Source of the DNA: Winogradskyella sp.
GTDB taxonomy: Bacteria; Bacteroidota; Bacteroidia; Flavobacteriales; Flavobacteriaceae
Direction: 5' to 3'
Length of the DNA stretch: 64,000 nucleotides
Assembly (NCBI RefSeq): GCF_028289625.1
Contig: NZ_JANQOM010000011.1
Coordinates: 1-64,000 of the forward strand
In this document: positions 42,425 through 50,705 of the stretch, piece by piece
Layout of the letters: every line of letters begins with the position of its first letter
How positions within the stretch are numbered: position 1 is the first letter of the stretch
Made by a program: the position numbers and the translations under genes
The notes under the pieces: model-generated
Database searches by the model: none
Seen by the model: only the letters and a program-made list of their open reading frames with translations
Told to the model about the DNA's origin: nothing

Positions 42425-42452
42425 AAAAGCCTTTGCTATTGCAAAAGCTTTT
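42425..42452 (-). terminator. Terminator after tRNA(CAT)
   Basis: AAAAGCCTTTGC pairs with GCAAAAGCTTTT (one mismatch) around a TATT loop; on the minus strand a T run follows. It is 10 bp after the 3' end of the tRNA gene. Confidence 0.6.
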
Positions 42453-42461
42453 ACCTCACTG

Positions 42462-42535
42462 TGGTCCCACCTGGGCTCGAACCAGGGACTTTCTGATTAT
42501 GAGTCAGATACTCTAACCAACTGAGTTATAGGACC
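42462..42535 (-). tRNA. tRNA with anticodon CAT (Met elongator or Ile2)
   Basis: The minus strand folds as a cloverleaf: acceptor GGTCCTA/TGGGACC, D arm TAACTCAGTTGG, anticodon stem TCTGA/TCAGA with loop CTCATAA (anticodon CAT), T arm GGTTCGAGCCC. CCA is not encoded. An initiator is unlikely, because the acceptor 1-72 pair is G-C. Elongator Met and lysidine-modified Ile2 cannot be separated from sequence by eye. Confidence 0.9.
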
Positions 42536-42610
42536 TATTGGCTGATACCAATCTCTTTATTCCTAAAGAGTCTGCAATATTACTATATATTTTAAAACTC
42601 TACAAGAATT

Positions 42611-43015
42611 TTAATCCTTAATGTCTTGGCATAATTCTACCAACACGCTATTCGAGGATTTAGGGTGTAAAAATGCAATTAATTTTTGATCCGCTCCCTT
42701 TTTTGGCGATTTATGAATCATTTGAAAACCCTCATTGGTCAAACGCTTAATTTCTTCTTCAATATTGTCAACCGCAAAGGCGATATGGTGAATCCCCTCA
42801 CCTTTCTTTTCTATAAATTTTGCAATTGGGCTATTGCTATTAGTAGCCTGAAGCAATTCTATTTTATTGGGGCCACATTTAAAGAAGGATGTTTTTACAC
42901 CTTCACTTTCTACATCTTCTATTTTATAATGTGCTTCACCAAATAAGGTTTTAAATAAATCGTTAGACTTTTCTATGTCCTTCACTGCTATCCCGATATG
43001 TTCGATTTTTCTCAT
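42611..43015 (-). CDS. mce: Methylmalonyl-CoA epimerase
   Basis: 134 aa, the usual length. VOC fold with two beta-alpha-beta-beta-beta units: MRKIEHIGIAVKDIEKS (His metal ligand), KIELLQATNSNSPIAKFIEKKGEGIHHIAFAVDNIEE (His ligands in GIHHIAF) and a VLVELCQD end with the final Glu. It interconverts (R)- and (S)-methylmalonyl-CoA. No mutase gene is nearby. Confidence 0.9.
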   Translation of the reverse strand: MRKIEHIGIAVKDIEKSNDLFKTLFGEAHYKIEDVESEGVKTSFFKCGPNKIELLQATNSNSPIAKFIEKKGEGIHHIAFAVDNIEEEIKRLTNEGFQMIHKSPKKGADQKLIAFLHPKSSNSVLVELCQDIKD

Positions 43016-43110
43016 TATTCAATAAATTTTATTTGCCAAAGAACGGAATTCTTACAGTTACAAACTATGATTTTTGTTATATAAAAATACCATAATCCTT
43101 AAATATCCTC

Positions 43111-43118
43111 TACTTTTG
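43111..43118 (+). promoter_or_regulatory. Candidate -7 box TACTTTTG just before rbfA
   Basis: TACTTTTG fits TAnnTTTG. The rbfA ATG (43123) is only four bases further on, so the start site would fall at or inside the start codon (leaderless) or the motif is coincidental. Confidence 0.35.
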
Positions 43119-43122
43119 CAAA

Positions 43123-43515
43123 ATGGAAAGCAATAGACAAAAAAAAATAGCTGGTATATTACAACAGGATTTAGCCGAAGTTTTGCAACAAGCGGCTTCT
43201 TCAGGTGGGCTTAGAGGTGTTATTATTTCCGTATCTAAAGTAAGTGTCACTGTAGATTTGTCTATCGCTAAAGTATACCTCAGTATTTTTCCTAATAAAG
43301 AGGCCCAAGAGTTGTTAGATGGTATTAAATCCAACACTCCTTTAATTAGACACGAACTGGCACAGCGTACGCGCCATCAATTACGACGCATGCCGCAACT
43401 TGAATTTTTTATTGACGACTCTTTAGAATATATTGATGGCATAGAGCGTTCTCTTAAAGATGGGGATAATCCCCTTGAAAACACAGACCTCTTAGATAAG
43501 CGTAAAAAATCTTAA
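43123..43515 (+). CDS. rbfA: Ribosome-binding factor A
   Basis: 130 aa. The KH-type fold is supported by IAGILQQDLAEVLQQ (about 9-23), VSKVSVTVDLSIAKVYLSIFP (about 42-62) and a conserved RHQLRRMPQLEFFIDDSLEYIDGIE (about 87-111) C-terminal part. It binds 30S subunits during late 16S maturation and cold adaptation. It is directly followed, with no gap, by the permease gene. Confidence 0.93.
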   Translation: MESNRQKKIAGILQQDLAEVLQQAASSGGLRGVIISVSKVSVTVDLSIAKVYLSIFPNKEAQELLDGIKSNTPLIRHELAQRTRHQLRRMPQLEFFIDDSLEYIDGIERSLKDGDNPLENTDLLDKRKKS

Positions 43516-44718
43516 GTGAATTTTTCGTTATATATAGCAAAACGTTATCTGGTTTCTAAAAGCAGTAGTAATGCTATAAATATCATGACACTCATAGCTT
43601 CTGGTGGAGTTATTATAGCTTCGGCAGCTCTATTTATAGTGCTTTCTGTATTTGCCGGACTTAAAGATTACAGCCTTCAATTCTCCTCTTTTGTAGATCC
43701 CGATTTAAAACTACTTCCTTCTCAGGGCAAATCGTTTACCTTTTTAGAGGAAGATAAATTGAAACTAAGCGCTATCGATGGCATTGCGTCTTTTTCTGAA
43801 ATTATTGAGGAACGCATTATTATAAAATCTGAAAACAAGAATCTTCTAGCGACTTTAAAAGGGGTTGATGCCAATTTTTTGAAGGTTACCAATATAGATT
43901 CTATGATTACCAAAGGCGATTGGATTTCACCCGAAAGTAATGATGTGGTGTCGGGTTGGGGAATTTCAAATAATCTTTCATTCGGAATTTTGGACTTTAG
44001 AAAATCCTTATCGCTTTATGTGCCCAAACCCGGAAGGGGTCAATTAAGCTCCATAAAAGGTGCTTATAACGCTGTCTATGTTAATAATGTTGGTTTGTTT
44101 GACATTAATGAAGATCTCAATGCTGAATATGTGTTTTCGGATATTACTTTGGCTAGACAATTGTTAAACTATAAAGACCACCAAATTAGTGCTATAGAGG
44201 TAAAGTTGAATCCTGATACCGATGAAGATAATTTAAGGGAGGCTATTAACGCTTCATTTAATAATCAGTTTATCATCAAAAACAGAAAGCAACTTAATGA
44301 TGCCTTATTCAAAATGTTGAATACCGAAAACCTCGCCATTTATCTCATCTTTACTTTGGTTATCATTATTGCGCTATTTAATGTTATTGGTGCTATTATT
44401 ATGATGATATTAGATAAAAAGAAGTCGCTAAATACCCTTTTTAATCTAGGAACAGAACCAAAAACAATAAAATCCATTTTCTTTTGGCAAGGTAGCTTAA
44501 TGACTATAGTTAGTGGTATAATCGGTGTTGTTTTAGGACTTTTAACCGTATACCTACAGCAGTCTTTTGATTTGATAATGTTAACACCAGAATTAGCTTA
44601 TCCTGTAAGATTGAATGCCTTTAATATACTTTTGGTATTGGCAACCATCTTCGCTTTAGGTATTGTTGCTTCGCGAATTGCTTCGCAACGGATAACAAAA
44701 AAATTAATTCAGACTTAA
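43516..44718 (+). CDS. LolC/LolE-like ABC transporter permease (FtsX family)
   Basis: 400 aa. It has one N-terminal membrane helix (MTLIASGGVIIASAALFIVLSVF, about 24-46), a large periplasmic domain (about 50-260) and three C-terminal helices (about 270-395), the MacB/FtsX topology; FSLYIAKRYLVSKSSSNAINIMTLIA is the LolC/E N-terminal motif. It starts at GTG 43516, immediately after the rbfA stop. It would move lipoproteins or another substrate with an ABC ATPase, which is not encoded here. Its 3' end overlaps dusB by 4 bp. Confidence 0.82.
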   Translation: MNFSLYIAKRYLVSKSSSNAINIMTLIASGGVIIASAALFIVLSVFAGLKDYSLQFSSFVDPDLKLLPSQGKSFTFLEEDKLKLSAIDGIASFSEIIEERIIIKSENKNLLATLKGVDANFLKVTNIDSMITKGDWISPESNDVVSGWGISNNLSFGILDFRKSLSLYVPKPGRGQLSSIKGAYNAVYVNNVGLFDINEDLNAEYVFSDITLARQLLNYKDHQISAIEVKLNPDTDEDNLREAINASFNNQFIIKNRKQLNDALFKMLNTENLAIYLIFTLVIIIALFNVIGAIIMMILDKKKSLNTLFNLGTEPKTIKSIFFWQGSLMTIVSGIIGVVLGLLTVYLQQSFDLIMLTPELAYPVRLNAFNILLVLATIFALGIVASRIASQRITKKLIQT

Positions 44719-45707
44719 GCGAATTGGTAATCTGAAAACTTTTCGAGGACCTCATCAAACGTGTCAAAAACATCTTTTGAATCATCGCTCGTTACCATTT
44801 TCATTCTGTATTCCTTAAAATTTGGAATTCCCTTAAAGTAGTTGGTATAATGCCTTCTCGTTTCAAAGACGCCCAGTTTTTCGCCCTTCCACTCAATAGA
44901 CATTTGTAGATGACGTCTTGCGGCTTCAACACGTTCTGGCATTGAAATCGGAGGTAAATGCTCTCCTGTTTCAAAATAATGCTTTACTTGTTTAAAAAAC
45001 CAAGGGTTACCTATAGAGGCTCTTCCAATCATAGCTCCATCTAACCCATAACTGTCTCGCATTTCAGCTGCGCGTTCTGGCGTATTAACATCGCCATTAC
45101 CGAATACAGGAATATGCATTCTGGGATTGTTTTTTACCTGGGCTATTGGCTTCCAGTCAGCATTGCCTTTATACATCTGGGCTCTTGTTCTGCCATGAAT
45201 AGCAATAGACTTTATCCCAACATCTTGCAAACGCTCAGCTACTTCTACAATTTTTATAGAGTCATGGTCCCACCCTAATCGTGTTTTAATTGTTACTGGC
45301 AAATTGGTGCGTTTCACCATTTCAGCAGTTAACTTTTCCATAAGACAGACATCTTTTAAAATACCTGCTCCTGCCCCTTTTGAAACGACTTTTTTTACTG
45401 GACAACCAAAATTAATATCAATAATATCTGGATTGGACTGCTCTACAATATCGATGGTCTGAAGCATACTATCCATATTGGCTCCAAAAATCTGTATGCC
45501 AACTGGTCGTTCTTTCTCATAAATATCAAGCTTCATAACACTTTTTGCGGCGTTACGAATAAGGCCTTCACTCGATACAAACTCAGTATACACAACATCG
45601 GCACCCTGTTCTTTGCACAAAGCACGAAAAGGAGGGTCACTGACATCTTCCATTGGTGCCAAAAGTAAAGGGAACTCCCCTAGCTCTATGTTGTCTATTT
45701 TAACCAA
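44715..45707 (-). CDS. dusB: tRNA dihydrouridine synthase DusB
   Basis: 330 aa. ELGEFPLLLAPMEDVSDPPFRALC is the Dus FMN-binding start (about 7-30), INFGCPVKKVVSKGAGAGIL (about 97-116) has the active-site Cys, VTIKTRLGWD is followed by IHGRTRAQMYKGNADW (about 163-178) and GNGDVNT-PERA (about 196-207). It reduces uridine to dihydrouridine in tRNA D loops with NADPH/FMN. It is convergent with the permease (4-bp overlap). Confidence 0.93.
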   Translation of the reverse strand: MVKIDNIELGEFPLLLAPMEDVSDPPFRALCKEQGADVVYTEFVSSEGLIRNAAKSVMKLDIYEKERPVGIQIFGANMDSMLQTIDIVEQSNPDIIDINFGCPVKKVVSKGAGAGILKDVCLMEKLTAEMVKRTNLPVTIKTRLGWDHDSIKIVEVAERLQDVGIKSIAIHGRTRAQMYKGNADWKPIAQVKNNPRMHIPVFGNGDVNTPERAAEMRDSYGLDGAMIGRASIGNPWFFKQVKHYFETGEHLPPISMPERVEAARRHLQMSIEWKGEKLGVFETRRHYTNYFKGIPNFKEYRMKMVTSDDSKDVFDTFDEVLEKFSDYQFA

Positions 45708-45728
45708 GGCAAATTTTTTGGTGCAAAG

Positions 45729-46124
45729 CTAAGACTTTTTAAGGTATTTACTATTCAACACCCAAAAACCGTAACATCCTAAAATTAATTCACCAAGAGT
45801 TCCGAGAATATAGACTTCTGAAGGTAGGCCATCTGTAATACTACTTAGTATTCTACCAAAAGCTAAAGCCAACATAAAAACAGTATTAGACAGTAATGCC
45901 GATTTGAGGTAATCTAACTTCAAAATTCCTAAAATCCATAAGATTGAAAAGCCAAGATAAAGACCCATTACGGCTTTTGAGAAGTTCTTTTCGTCAATAG
46001 AATTGGGGTTGAGCTCTAAAAATTCCCCCACGTTAAATCCATAAATGAAAGCTGCAGGAATAACAATGATTACTGAAACAATCAAGTGGATTTTGGTGAT
46101 TATCGTTGTTTGAGATAATTTCAT
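45729..46124 (-). CDS. DUF4345-type four-helix membrane protein
   Basis: 131 aa, four hydrophobic segments: about 12-30, 50-65, 75-92 and 105-122. TKIHLIVSVIIVIPAAFIYGFN at the N-terminus and a middle KAVMGLYLGFSILWILGI match the small DUF4345 family. The function is unknown. It is separated from dusB by 21 bp on the same strand. Confidence 0.6.
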   Translation of the reverse strand: MKLSQTTIITKIHLIVSVIIVIPAAFIYGFNVGEFLELNPNSIDEKNFSKAVMGLYLGFSILWILGILKLDYLKSALLSNTVFMLALAFGRILSSITDGLPSEVYILGTLGELILGCYGFWVLNSKYLKKS

Positions 46125-46235
46125 GGTTCATTCTCTAATCCAATCCAAAGTATACAGTGTAGAGGTAGTAACTGTGATTCCAATAATATTATCTGTCTTC
46201 GTTATGGCTTAAATTTCAGAGTTGTAAATGATAAT

Positions 46236-46997
46236 CTATTGCTTTCCCAAATAACAAAATGATAATTCTTCTTCGTAAGATTGAAATTCAATATCCCAAA
46301 AGTCATTATTTTTTAAATAGGAAATAATTTCAATGTAATTAGGTGAATCAATCACTGCTGTAGCAATGCAAGCTGAAAATTCGGTTTTTCGATTAATACT
46401 GCTTAATATTCCTTTTATTCTATTAATTCTATTTGACAATTTAATGCCGTTAAGTTTTTTAAGTTCATCCGTTTCTATATAATCCTCGTAAAAAGCATCC
46501 ATAAAATCAAGAACCATTAAAGACTGCTCTGATCTAGGATTAACAAAATGTAGCCTATCATTTAATGCTACAGTTAAAATAGTGTTTCTTCCAATATTAG
46601 AGCTATCTTTGGGGTAAAGTCTAAAATTCTCAAAATATAGATGTTCTTTGGGGTTATCTATAAGTGGGTTAACTATTTTGTCCTTAACAGTATCTGTATC
46701 ACCTTTTGTTGTATTACATTTTTTTGATGATGGTAGTAGATTACCCCATTCAACTACTTTATTAGGATACAGGTCTTTAGGAAAGAAATGTTCAATTTCA
46801 GTATATGTACTTTTCGTGTCTAGATTAATCTCGCTAAATGAACACTTCCCAAACGCAATCTTTCTTACCTCTTCATAAATATATTTATATTTCCAAACAA
46901 CTTTTTTCTTGCCAGAATTTATAAACTCTTTTGTAAGTCTTTTTTGTACTTTTTCAGTAAGTTTTTTAGGTTTATCTGATAATTCTAATTTTATCAT
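46236..46997 (-). CDS. HNH endonuclease-like protein, Septu PtuB-type
   Basis: 253 aa. The HNH core is IEHFFPKDLY (catalytic-type His70), EWGNLLPSS (Asn86) and KKCNTTKGD (Cys94, Asn95, Lys98), the order of the retron/Septu HNH family. The zinc motif, usually CxxC on both sides, reads CSFSE (Cys52, Ser55) and SSKKC (Ser91, Cys94), so two of the four expected cysteines are serines. It follows the ATPase with an ATGA overlap, the PtuA-PtuB arrangement. The C-terminus has no recognised motif. It is visibly A+T-rich. Confidence 0.72.
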   Translation of the reverse strand: MIKLELSDKPKKLTEKVQKRLTKEFINSGKKKVVWKYKYIYEEVRKIAFGKCSFSEINLDTKSTYTEIEHFFPKDLYPNKVVEWGNLLPSSKKCNTTKGDTDTVKDKIVNPLIDNPKEHLYFENFRLYPKDSSNIGRNTILTVALNDRLHFVNPRSEQSLMVLDFMDAFYEDYIETDELKKLNGIKLSNRINRIKGILSSINRKTEFSACIATAVIDSPNYIEIISYLKNNDFWDIEFQSYEEELSFCYLGKQ

Positions 46998-48220
46998 CTA
47001 ACTTCGGGAAACTGTTTTATTTGCATTTGAAGTACACGCTTTTGAGAATCTGAATCTGGTAATATATCCATAAGTTTGTCAAAAGCCTCTTTTGATTTTT
47101 CAAAATCAGCCTTGTCTAACCCTTCGTCAAACTGATTGATTAACTCCAAATATAAATCCGACTTTACCTTAGATTTCAACCCCATAACTTTATTTAGTAT
47201 TTCCTCCACACTCCACCCTTTAAAACTTTTATTAGGCATACGAGAAATCGATACATTTGTTGAGTTTTTTTCTTTAACTAAAACATAAACATTGGCTTCT
47301 TGTAAAGATTGGACCACTAATGGGCTGTGAGTAGTAGCAATAAACTGAGTTTTAGGGAATAAATTAGATAATATTTGAGTAATATTCCTTTGCCATTCAG
47401 GATGTAAGTGTAAATCTATTTCGTCAATTAAAACAACAGCTGGTTCTTTTAAAGGATTTTGAGAATTTGGATACCTATCAAACATTTTTTTACAAAAATC
47501 TATAATCCATGATAGTGTTGACTGATAGCCATAGGCTAAATCTTCAAACCTAAACCAACCTTCATTAGTTTTAAATTCAACATAATTATTTAGTCTTTCG
47601 CTTGTGTGGAATTTAAAATCCTGCAGCTCTGGAAATATTTCTCCTGTAATCACTGATTTTATTAAATCAAGACGTTTTTTAGCGGTTTTTTGTCCATTTT
47701 TAACAGCATAGTCTGTCTGTAAAAGCCATTCATTTAAATTTATTAGAGTGAAATCGGGGTTAAAGAGGGTTTCGTTATTACCCACATCTTCTTGAGTAGA
47801 TAGTTTTATTTCTTTAGATGAGCGTCTATTTACCCCATAAGCATATATGATGAAATCTTTGAATTTCTTATTCCTCAGTATTCTCCTAGAGCCTCTATCG
47901 TTATGTTGTTCGGTTTCCAGTTCAAATAAACTATTATCAAATAAGGCCAAAGCTTTAATTTCGTGATTTTCAGAAAGACCCTTTGAAAGATAGAATATTT
48001 CTTCTTTCCCTTCTCTATCTAATATCCCAGACTCCTCCTCAGATTCTAAACATGATAGTGCTTTTAAAATATTAGTTTTTCCTGTGCCATTGTTACCCAA
48101 AAATATTGTCCATGGATAAATAGACATATCATTTTTTAAGAATGTAATGCCATTTACATTCTCAAAATTCTTAAAATTAAGCTTCTCTATTTCAGCTATA
48201 TAAACTGCACCTTCATTCAT
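46994..48220 (-). CDS. AAA/ABC-type ATPase, Septu PtuA-like
   Basis: 408 aa. Walker A GNNGTGKTN (residues 42-50), Walker B AVVLIDEIDLHLHPEWQ (about 262-278), switch IATTHSPLVVQSL (about 295-307), then a helical C-terminus (LINQFDEGLDKADFEKSKEAFDKL). This is the SMC-like ATPase of the PtuA/AAA_15-type. Together with the HNH partner it matches Septu, an ATPase that controls an HNH nuclease. There is no reverse transcriptase or retron RNA nearby. The gene has no TOPRIM domain, which separates it from OLD. Confidence 0.78.
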   Translation of the reverse strand: MNEGAVYIAEIEKLNFKNFENVNGITFLKNDMSIYPWTIFLGNNGTGKTNILKALSCLESEEESGILDREGKEEIFYLSKGLSENHEIKALALFDNSLFELETEQHNDRGSRRILRNKKFKDFIIYAYGVNRRSSKEIKLSTQEDVGNNETLFNPDFTLINLNEWLLQTDYAVKNGQKTAKKRLDLIKSVITGEIFPELQDFKFHTSERLNNYVEFKTNEGWFRFEDLAYGYQSTLSWIIDFCKKMFDRYPNSQNPLKEPAVVLIDEIDLHLHPEWQRNITQILSNLFPKTQFIATTHSPLVVQSLQEANVYVLVKEKNSTNVSISRMPNKSFKGWSVEEILNKVMGLKSKVKSDLYLELINQFDEGLDKADFEKSKEAFDKLMDILPDSDSQKRVLQMQIKQFPEVR

Positions 48221-48284
48221 ATTATATACCTAGGCTCTAAATTAATTAAAAACACTTTAATCATTCACAAGGTAATTATAAAAA

Positions 48285-49529
48285 CTAAAAGACTACTTTA
48301 GTTTTTATTTTTTTATTGGCTCTTATTACAGAAATTGCCGCTTCATCACCTTTGTCAAATACCGATAATGCTCTCATATAGCTCATCATATCAGTAACAA
48401 GACTATCTCCCAGTTTTACTACAACATCACCCTTTTGCAAGCCTGCATTAAAGGCTGGTGTGTCTTCTCGGGTACCATCGATGCGCATCCCCTTTCCATC
48501 AAATAAATAATCTGGCACTACACCCAATCCTACCTTAAATCTTGGGACTTCTTCACTTTCATTTTTAGTGGTACGGAAGGCCAATTCACCATTATCATCT
48601 AGATCTGAAATAATATCAAAAATATAATCTGAAATGAGATTCATTCCTTCATAATTCAATTTATCGGCATCATCAGCTGGTTTGTGATAATCCTCGTGTT
48701 GGCCTGTAAAAAAATGTAATACAGGTACATCAATCAAATAAAACGACGTGAAATCACTAGGCCCTACACCACTCTCATTCTCAATCAGTTTAAACTTATC
48801 GTTATTAGCTTTTATGGTTTGTCTAAATAGTGGTGATGTACCAACACCATAAACGGCTAACGTACTATCTACTTTCAAGCGACCTACCATATCCATATTA
48901 ATCATATAGTTTATGGATTCAGCATTAATCGTTGGGTTTTTTGAAAAATAATTAGAGCCCAATAAGCCCATTTCTTCCCCAGAAAACGCCATAAACATAT
49001 AGTTGTTTTGATCTTTAATTCCTGTCGCTTCATTTTTCGATTTTAATCGTCTGGCCAAATCTAACATCACTGCAACTCCACTAGCATTATCGTCTGCACC
49101 ATTGTGTACGGCTTTTTCTTCACCTCTATGCAGTGAGCCTTCACCACCATAACCTAAATGGTCGTAATGTGCGCCAATAACCACAGTTGTTTTGGCTCCA
49201 TTATCGATAAAGCCAATAACATTACGTCCTGTAATTGTGCTGTCGGTATTTTTTGTAAACTCTACTTCCTTGTGTGGGTCTATTTTAGGTTTAAATGAAA
49301 AGGGCTGTAGAAAATCTTCTGTCCCTTTGGGTTGTAGGCCTATTTCCTTATACCTCTCAACAATGTACTTTGAAGCCTTTACTTCACCTTCGGTGCCTGT
49401 TTGGCGGCCTTCTAACTTATCGTCGGCTAGAAAAGCTACATCTTCCTTAATTTTATTTTCTGAAACTGCAACGTCTTTTTTGCAGGAAAAGAGACCCGCT
49501 AAAAGCAACAAAAACACTATTTTTTTCAT
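48285..49529 (-). CDS. M28 family metallopeptidase with PDZ domain, lipoprotein
   Basis: 414 aa. Lipoprotein signal with lipobox LFSC (Cys16). The M28 zinc site is VVIGAHYDHLGYGG (His), NGADDNASGVA (bridging Asp), FSGEEMGLLGS (Glu-Glu) and a later HTG-like FFTGQHEDYHKPADDADKLNY (His). A PDZ domain is at about 325-410 (LFDGKGMRIDGTREDTPAFNAGLQKGDVVVKL). It is an aminopeptidase-type enzyme of the periplasm or outer membrane. The gene upstream (plus strand) is divergent. Confidence 0.9.
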   Translation of the reverse strand: MKKIVFLLLLAGLFSCKKDVAVSENKIKEDVAFLADDKLEGRQTGTEGEVKASKYIVERYKEIGLQPKGTEDFLQPFSFKPKIDPHKEVEFTKNTDSTITGRNVIGFIDNGAKTTVVIGAHYDHLGYGGEGSLHRGEEKAVHNGADDNASGVAVMLDLARRLKSKNEATGIKDQNNYMFMAFSGEEMGLLGSNYFSKNPTINAESINYMINMDMVGRLKVDSTLAVYGVGTSPLFRQTIKANNDKFKLIENESGVGPSDFTSFYLIDVPVLHFFTGQHEDYHKPADDADKLNYEGMNLISDYIFDIISDLDDNGELAFRTTKNESEEVPRFKVGLGVVPDYLFDGKGMRIDGTREDTPAFNAGLQKGDVVVKLGDSLVTDMMSYMRALSVFDKGDEAAISVIRANKKIKTKVVF

Positions 49530-49589
49530 AAGTATATCTTATTTTTACGCAAAATTAGGCATTAATAGCCATTTATTATACGCTTTAAC

Positions 49590-50705
49590 ATGAAGAAATT
49601 AGCTCTAATTCTTGTTGTATTGCTGTCATTTTCGTCTTGCAAAAATGAACCCCCTAAAAGCACAGAAACTTTTGAATCTGCCCAGAAAGATTCAGCTAAA
49701 GTTAAAAATCCATTAATTTATCCGGAAGAGAGAAACTTTAAATCACTGCGACAAGTCACTTTTGGCGGTGATAATGCTGAAGCTTATTGGAGTTTTGATG
49801 ATAAACAATTAGTCTTTCAGTCTAATCATTCTAAATGGGGCGTCAGCTGTGATCAAATGTTTTTAATGAATGCCGACGAAACCCTATCAGATAGTATTGC
49901 GCCACCAATGGTAAGTACTGGAATGGGAAGAACGACCTGTTCTTATTTTTTACCCGACAACAAACACATTATTTATGCTTCTACACACCTAGGTGGCGAA
50001 AAATGCCCTGAAGTCCCAGCTAAAGAAAACGGAAAATACATTTGGCCCATCTACGAGAGTTACGACATTTTTGTTGCAGATTTAGAGGGTAATATTATAA
50101 GCCAATTAACCGATGAAACTGGTTACGATGCCGAGCCAACCGTATCGCCAAAAGGTGATAAAATTGTATTTACTTCAACACGTAGTGGCGACTTAGAGCT
50201 TTATACTATGAATATCGATGGTACAGATGTAAAACAAATCACCAACGAATTGGGCTATGATGGCGGTGCGTTTTTCTCACCAGATGGCACTAAACTTATC
50301 TTTAGAGCTTCTCGACCAAAAACGGAAAAGGAAAAAACTGAATATAAGGAGTTACTCGCCAAAGGTTTGGTAGAACCCAGTGATATGGAATTGTTTATCT
50401 GTAATGCTGATGGTTCAGATTTGCGCCAATTGACTTTTTTGGGCAATGCCAACTGGAGTCCATTTTTTCATCCGAGCGGAGAAAAGATTTTATTTTCTTC
50501 TAATTTTGAAAGTGAAATTGGTTTTCCTTTCAACCTTTACATGATTGATACCGATGGGAAAAACCTAAGACGAGTCACACATGGCAAAACTTTTGAAGCT
50601 TTCCCAGTATTTTCTAATGATGGCAAACATTTGGTGTTCTCCTCTAATCGTAACAATGGTGGCACAAGAGATACTAACTTGTTTATAGCGGAATGGCAAG
50701 ATTAA
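49590..50705 (+). CDS. PD40/TolB-like beta-propeller lipoprotein
   Basis: 371 aa. Lipobox SFSSC (Cys18). Repeated PD40 blades: AEPTVSPKGDKIVFTSTRSGDLELYTMNIDGTD and GGAFFSPDGTKLIFRASRP; also WSPFFHPSGEKILFSSN and FPVFSNDGKHLVFSSNR. This is the WD40-like propeller of the TolB type. The family is often found with peptidases; it is divergent from an M28 peptidase with a 60-bp gap. Its 3' end overlaps the outer-membrane receptor gene by 4 bp. Confidence 0.85.
   Translation: MKKLALILVVLLSFSSCKNEPPKSTETFESAQKDSAKVKNPLIYPEERNFKSLRQVTFGGDNAEAYWSFDDKQLVFQSNHSKWGVSCDQMFLMNADETLSDSIAPPMVSTGMGRTTCSYFLPDNKHIIYASTHLGGEKCPEVPAKENGKYIWPIYESYDIFVADLEGNIISQLTDETGYDAEPTVSPKGDKIVFTSTRSGDLELYTMNIDGTDVKQITNELGYDGGAFFSPDGTKLIFRASRPKTEKEKTEYKELLAKGLVEPSDMELFICNADGSDLRQLTFLGNANWSPFFHPSGEKILFSSNFESEIGFPFNLYMIDTDGKNLRRVTHGKTFEAFPVFSNDGKHLVFSSNRNNGGTRDTNLFIAEWQD

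Larger units (their letters stand above)
42069..42461. other. 393-bp non-coding gap: inverted repeat, -7 box and tRNA terminator
   Basis: Between the PID-CTERM gene and tRNA(CAT) there is no supported gene. A perfect 12-bp inverted repeat TTAACACAAATA...TATTTGTGTTAA spans 42216-42278 with a 39-nt spacer. CAAATATA (42222-42229) is a minus-strand -7 box inside its left arm. GGGATT/AATCCC (42348-42364) is a short hairpin. A terminator hairpin follows at 42425-42452. The frame 42327-42524 crosses the tRNA and is not a gene. Confidence 0.5.

Noticed and set aside
42327..42524. Open frame of 65 codons on the plus strand
   Set aside because: It runs through the tRNA(CAT) gene on the opposite strand and has no coding features.
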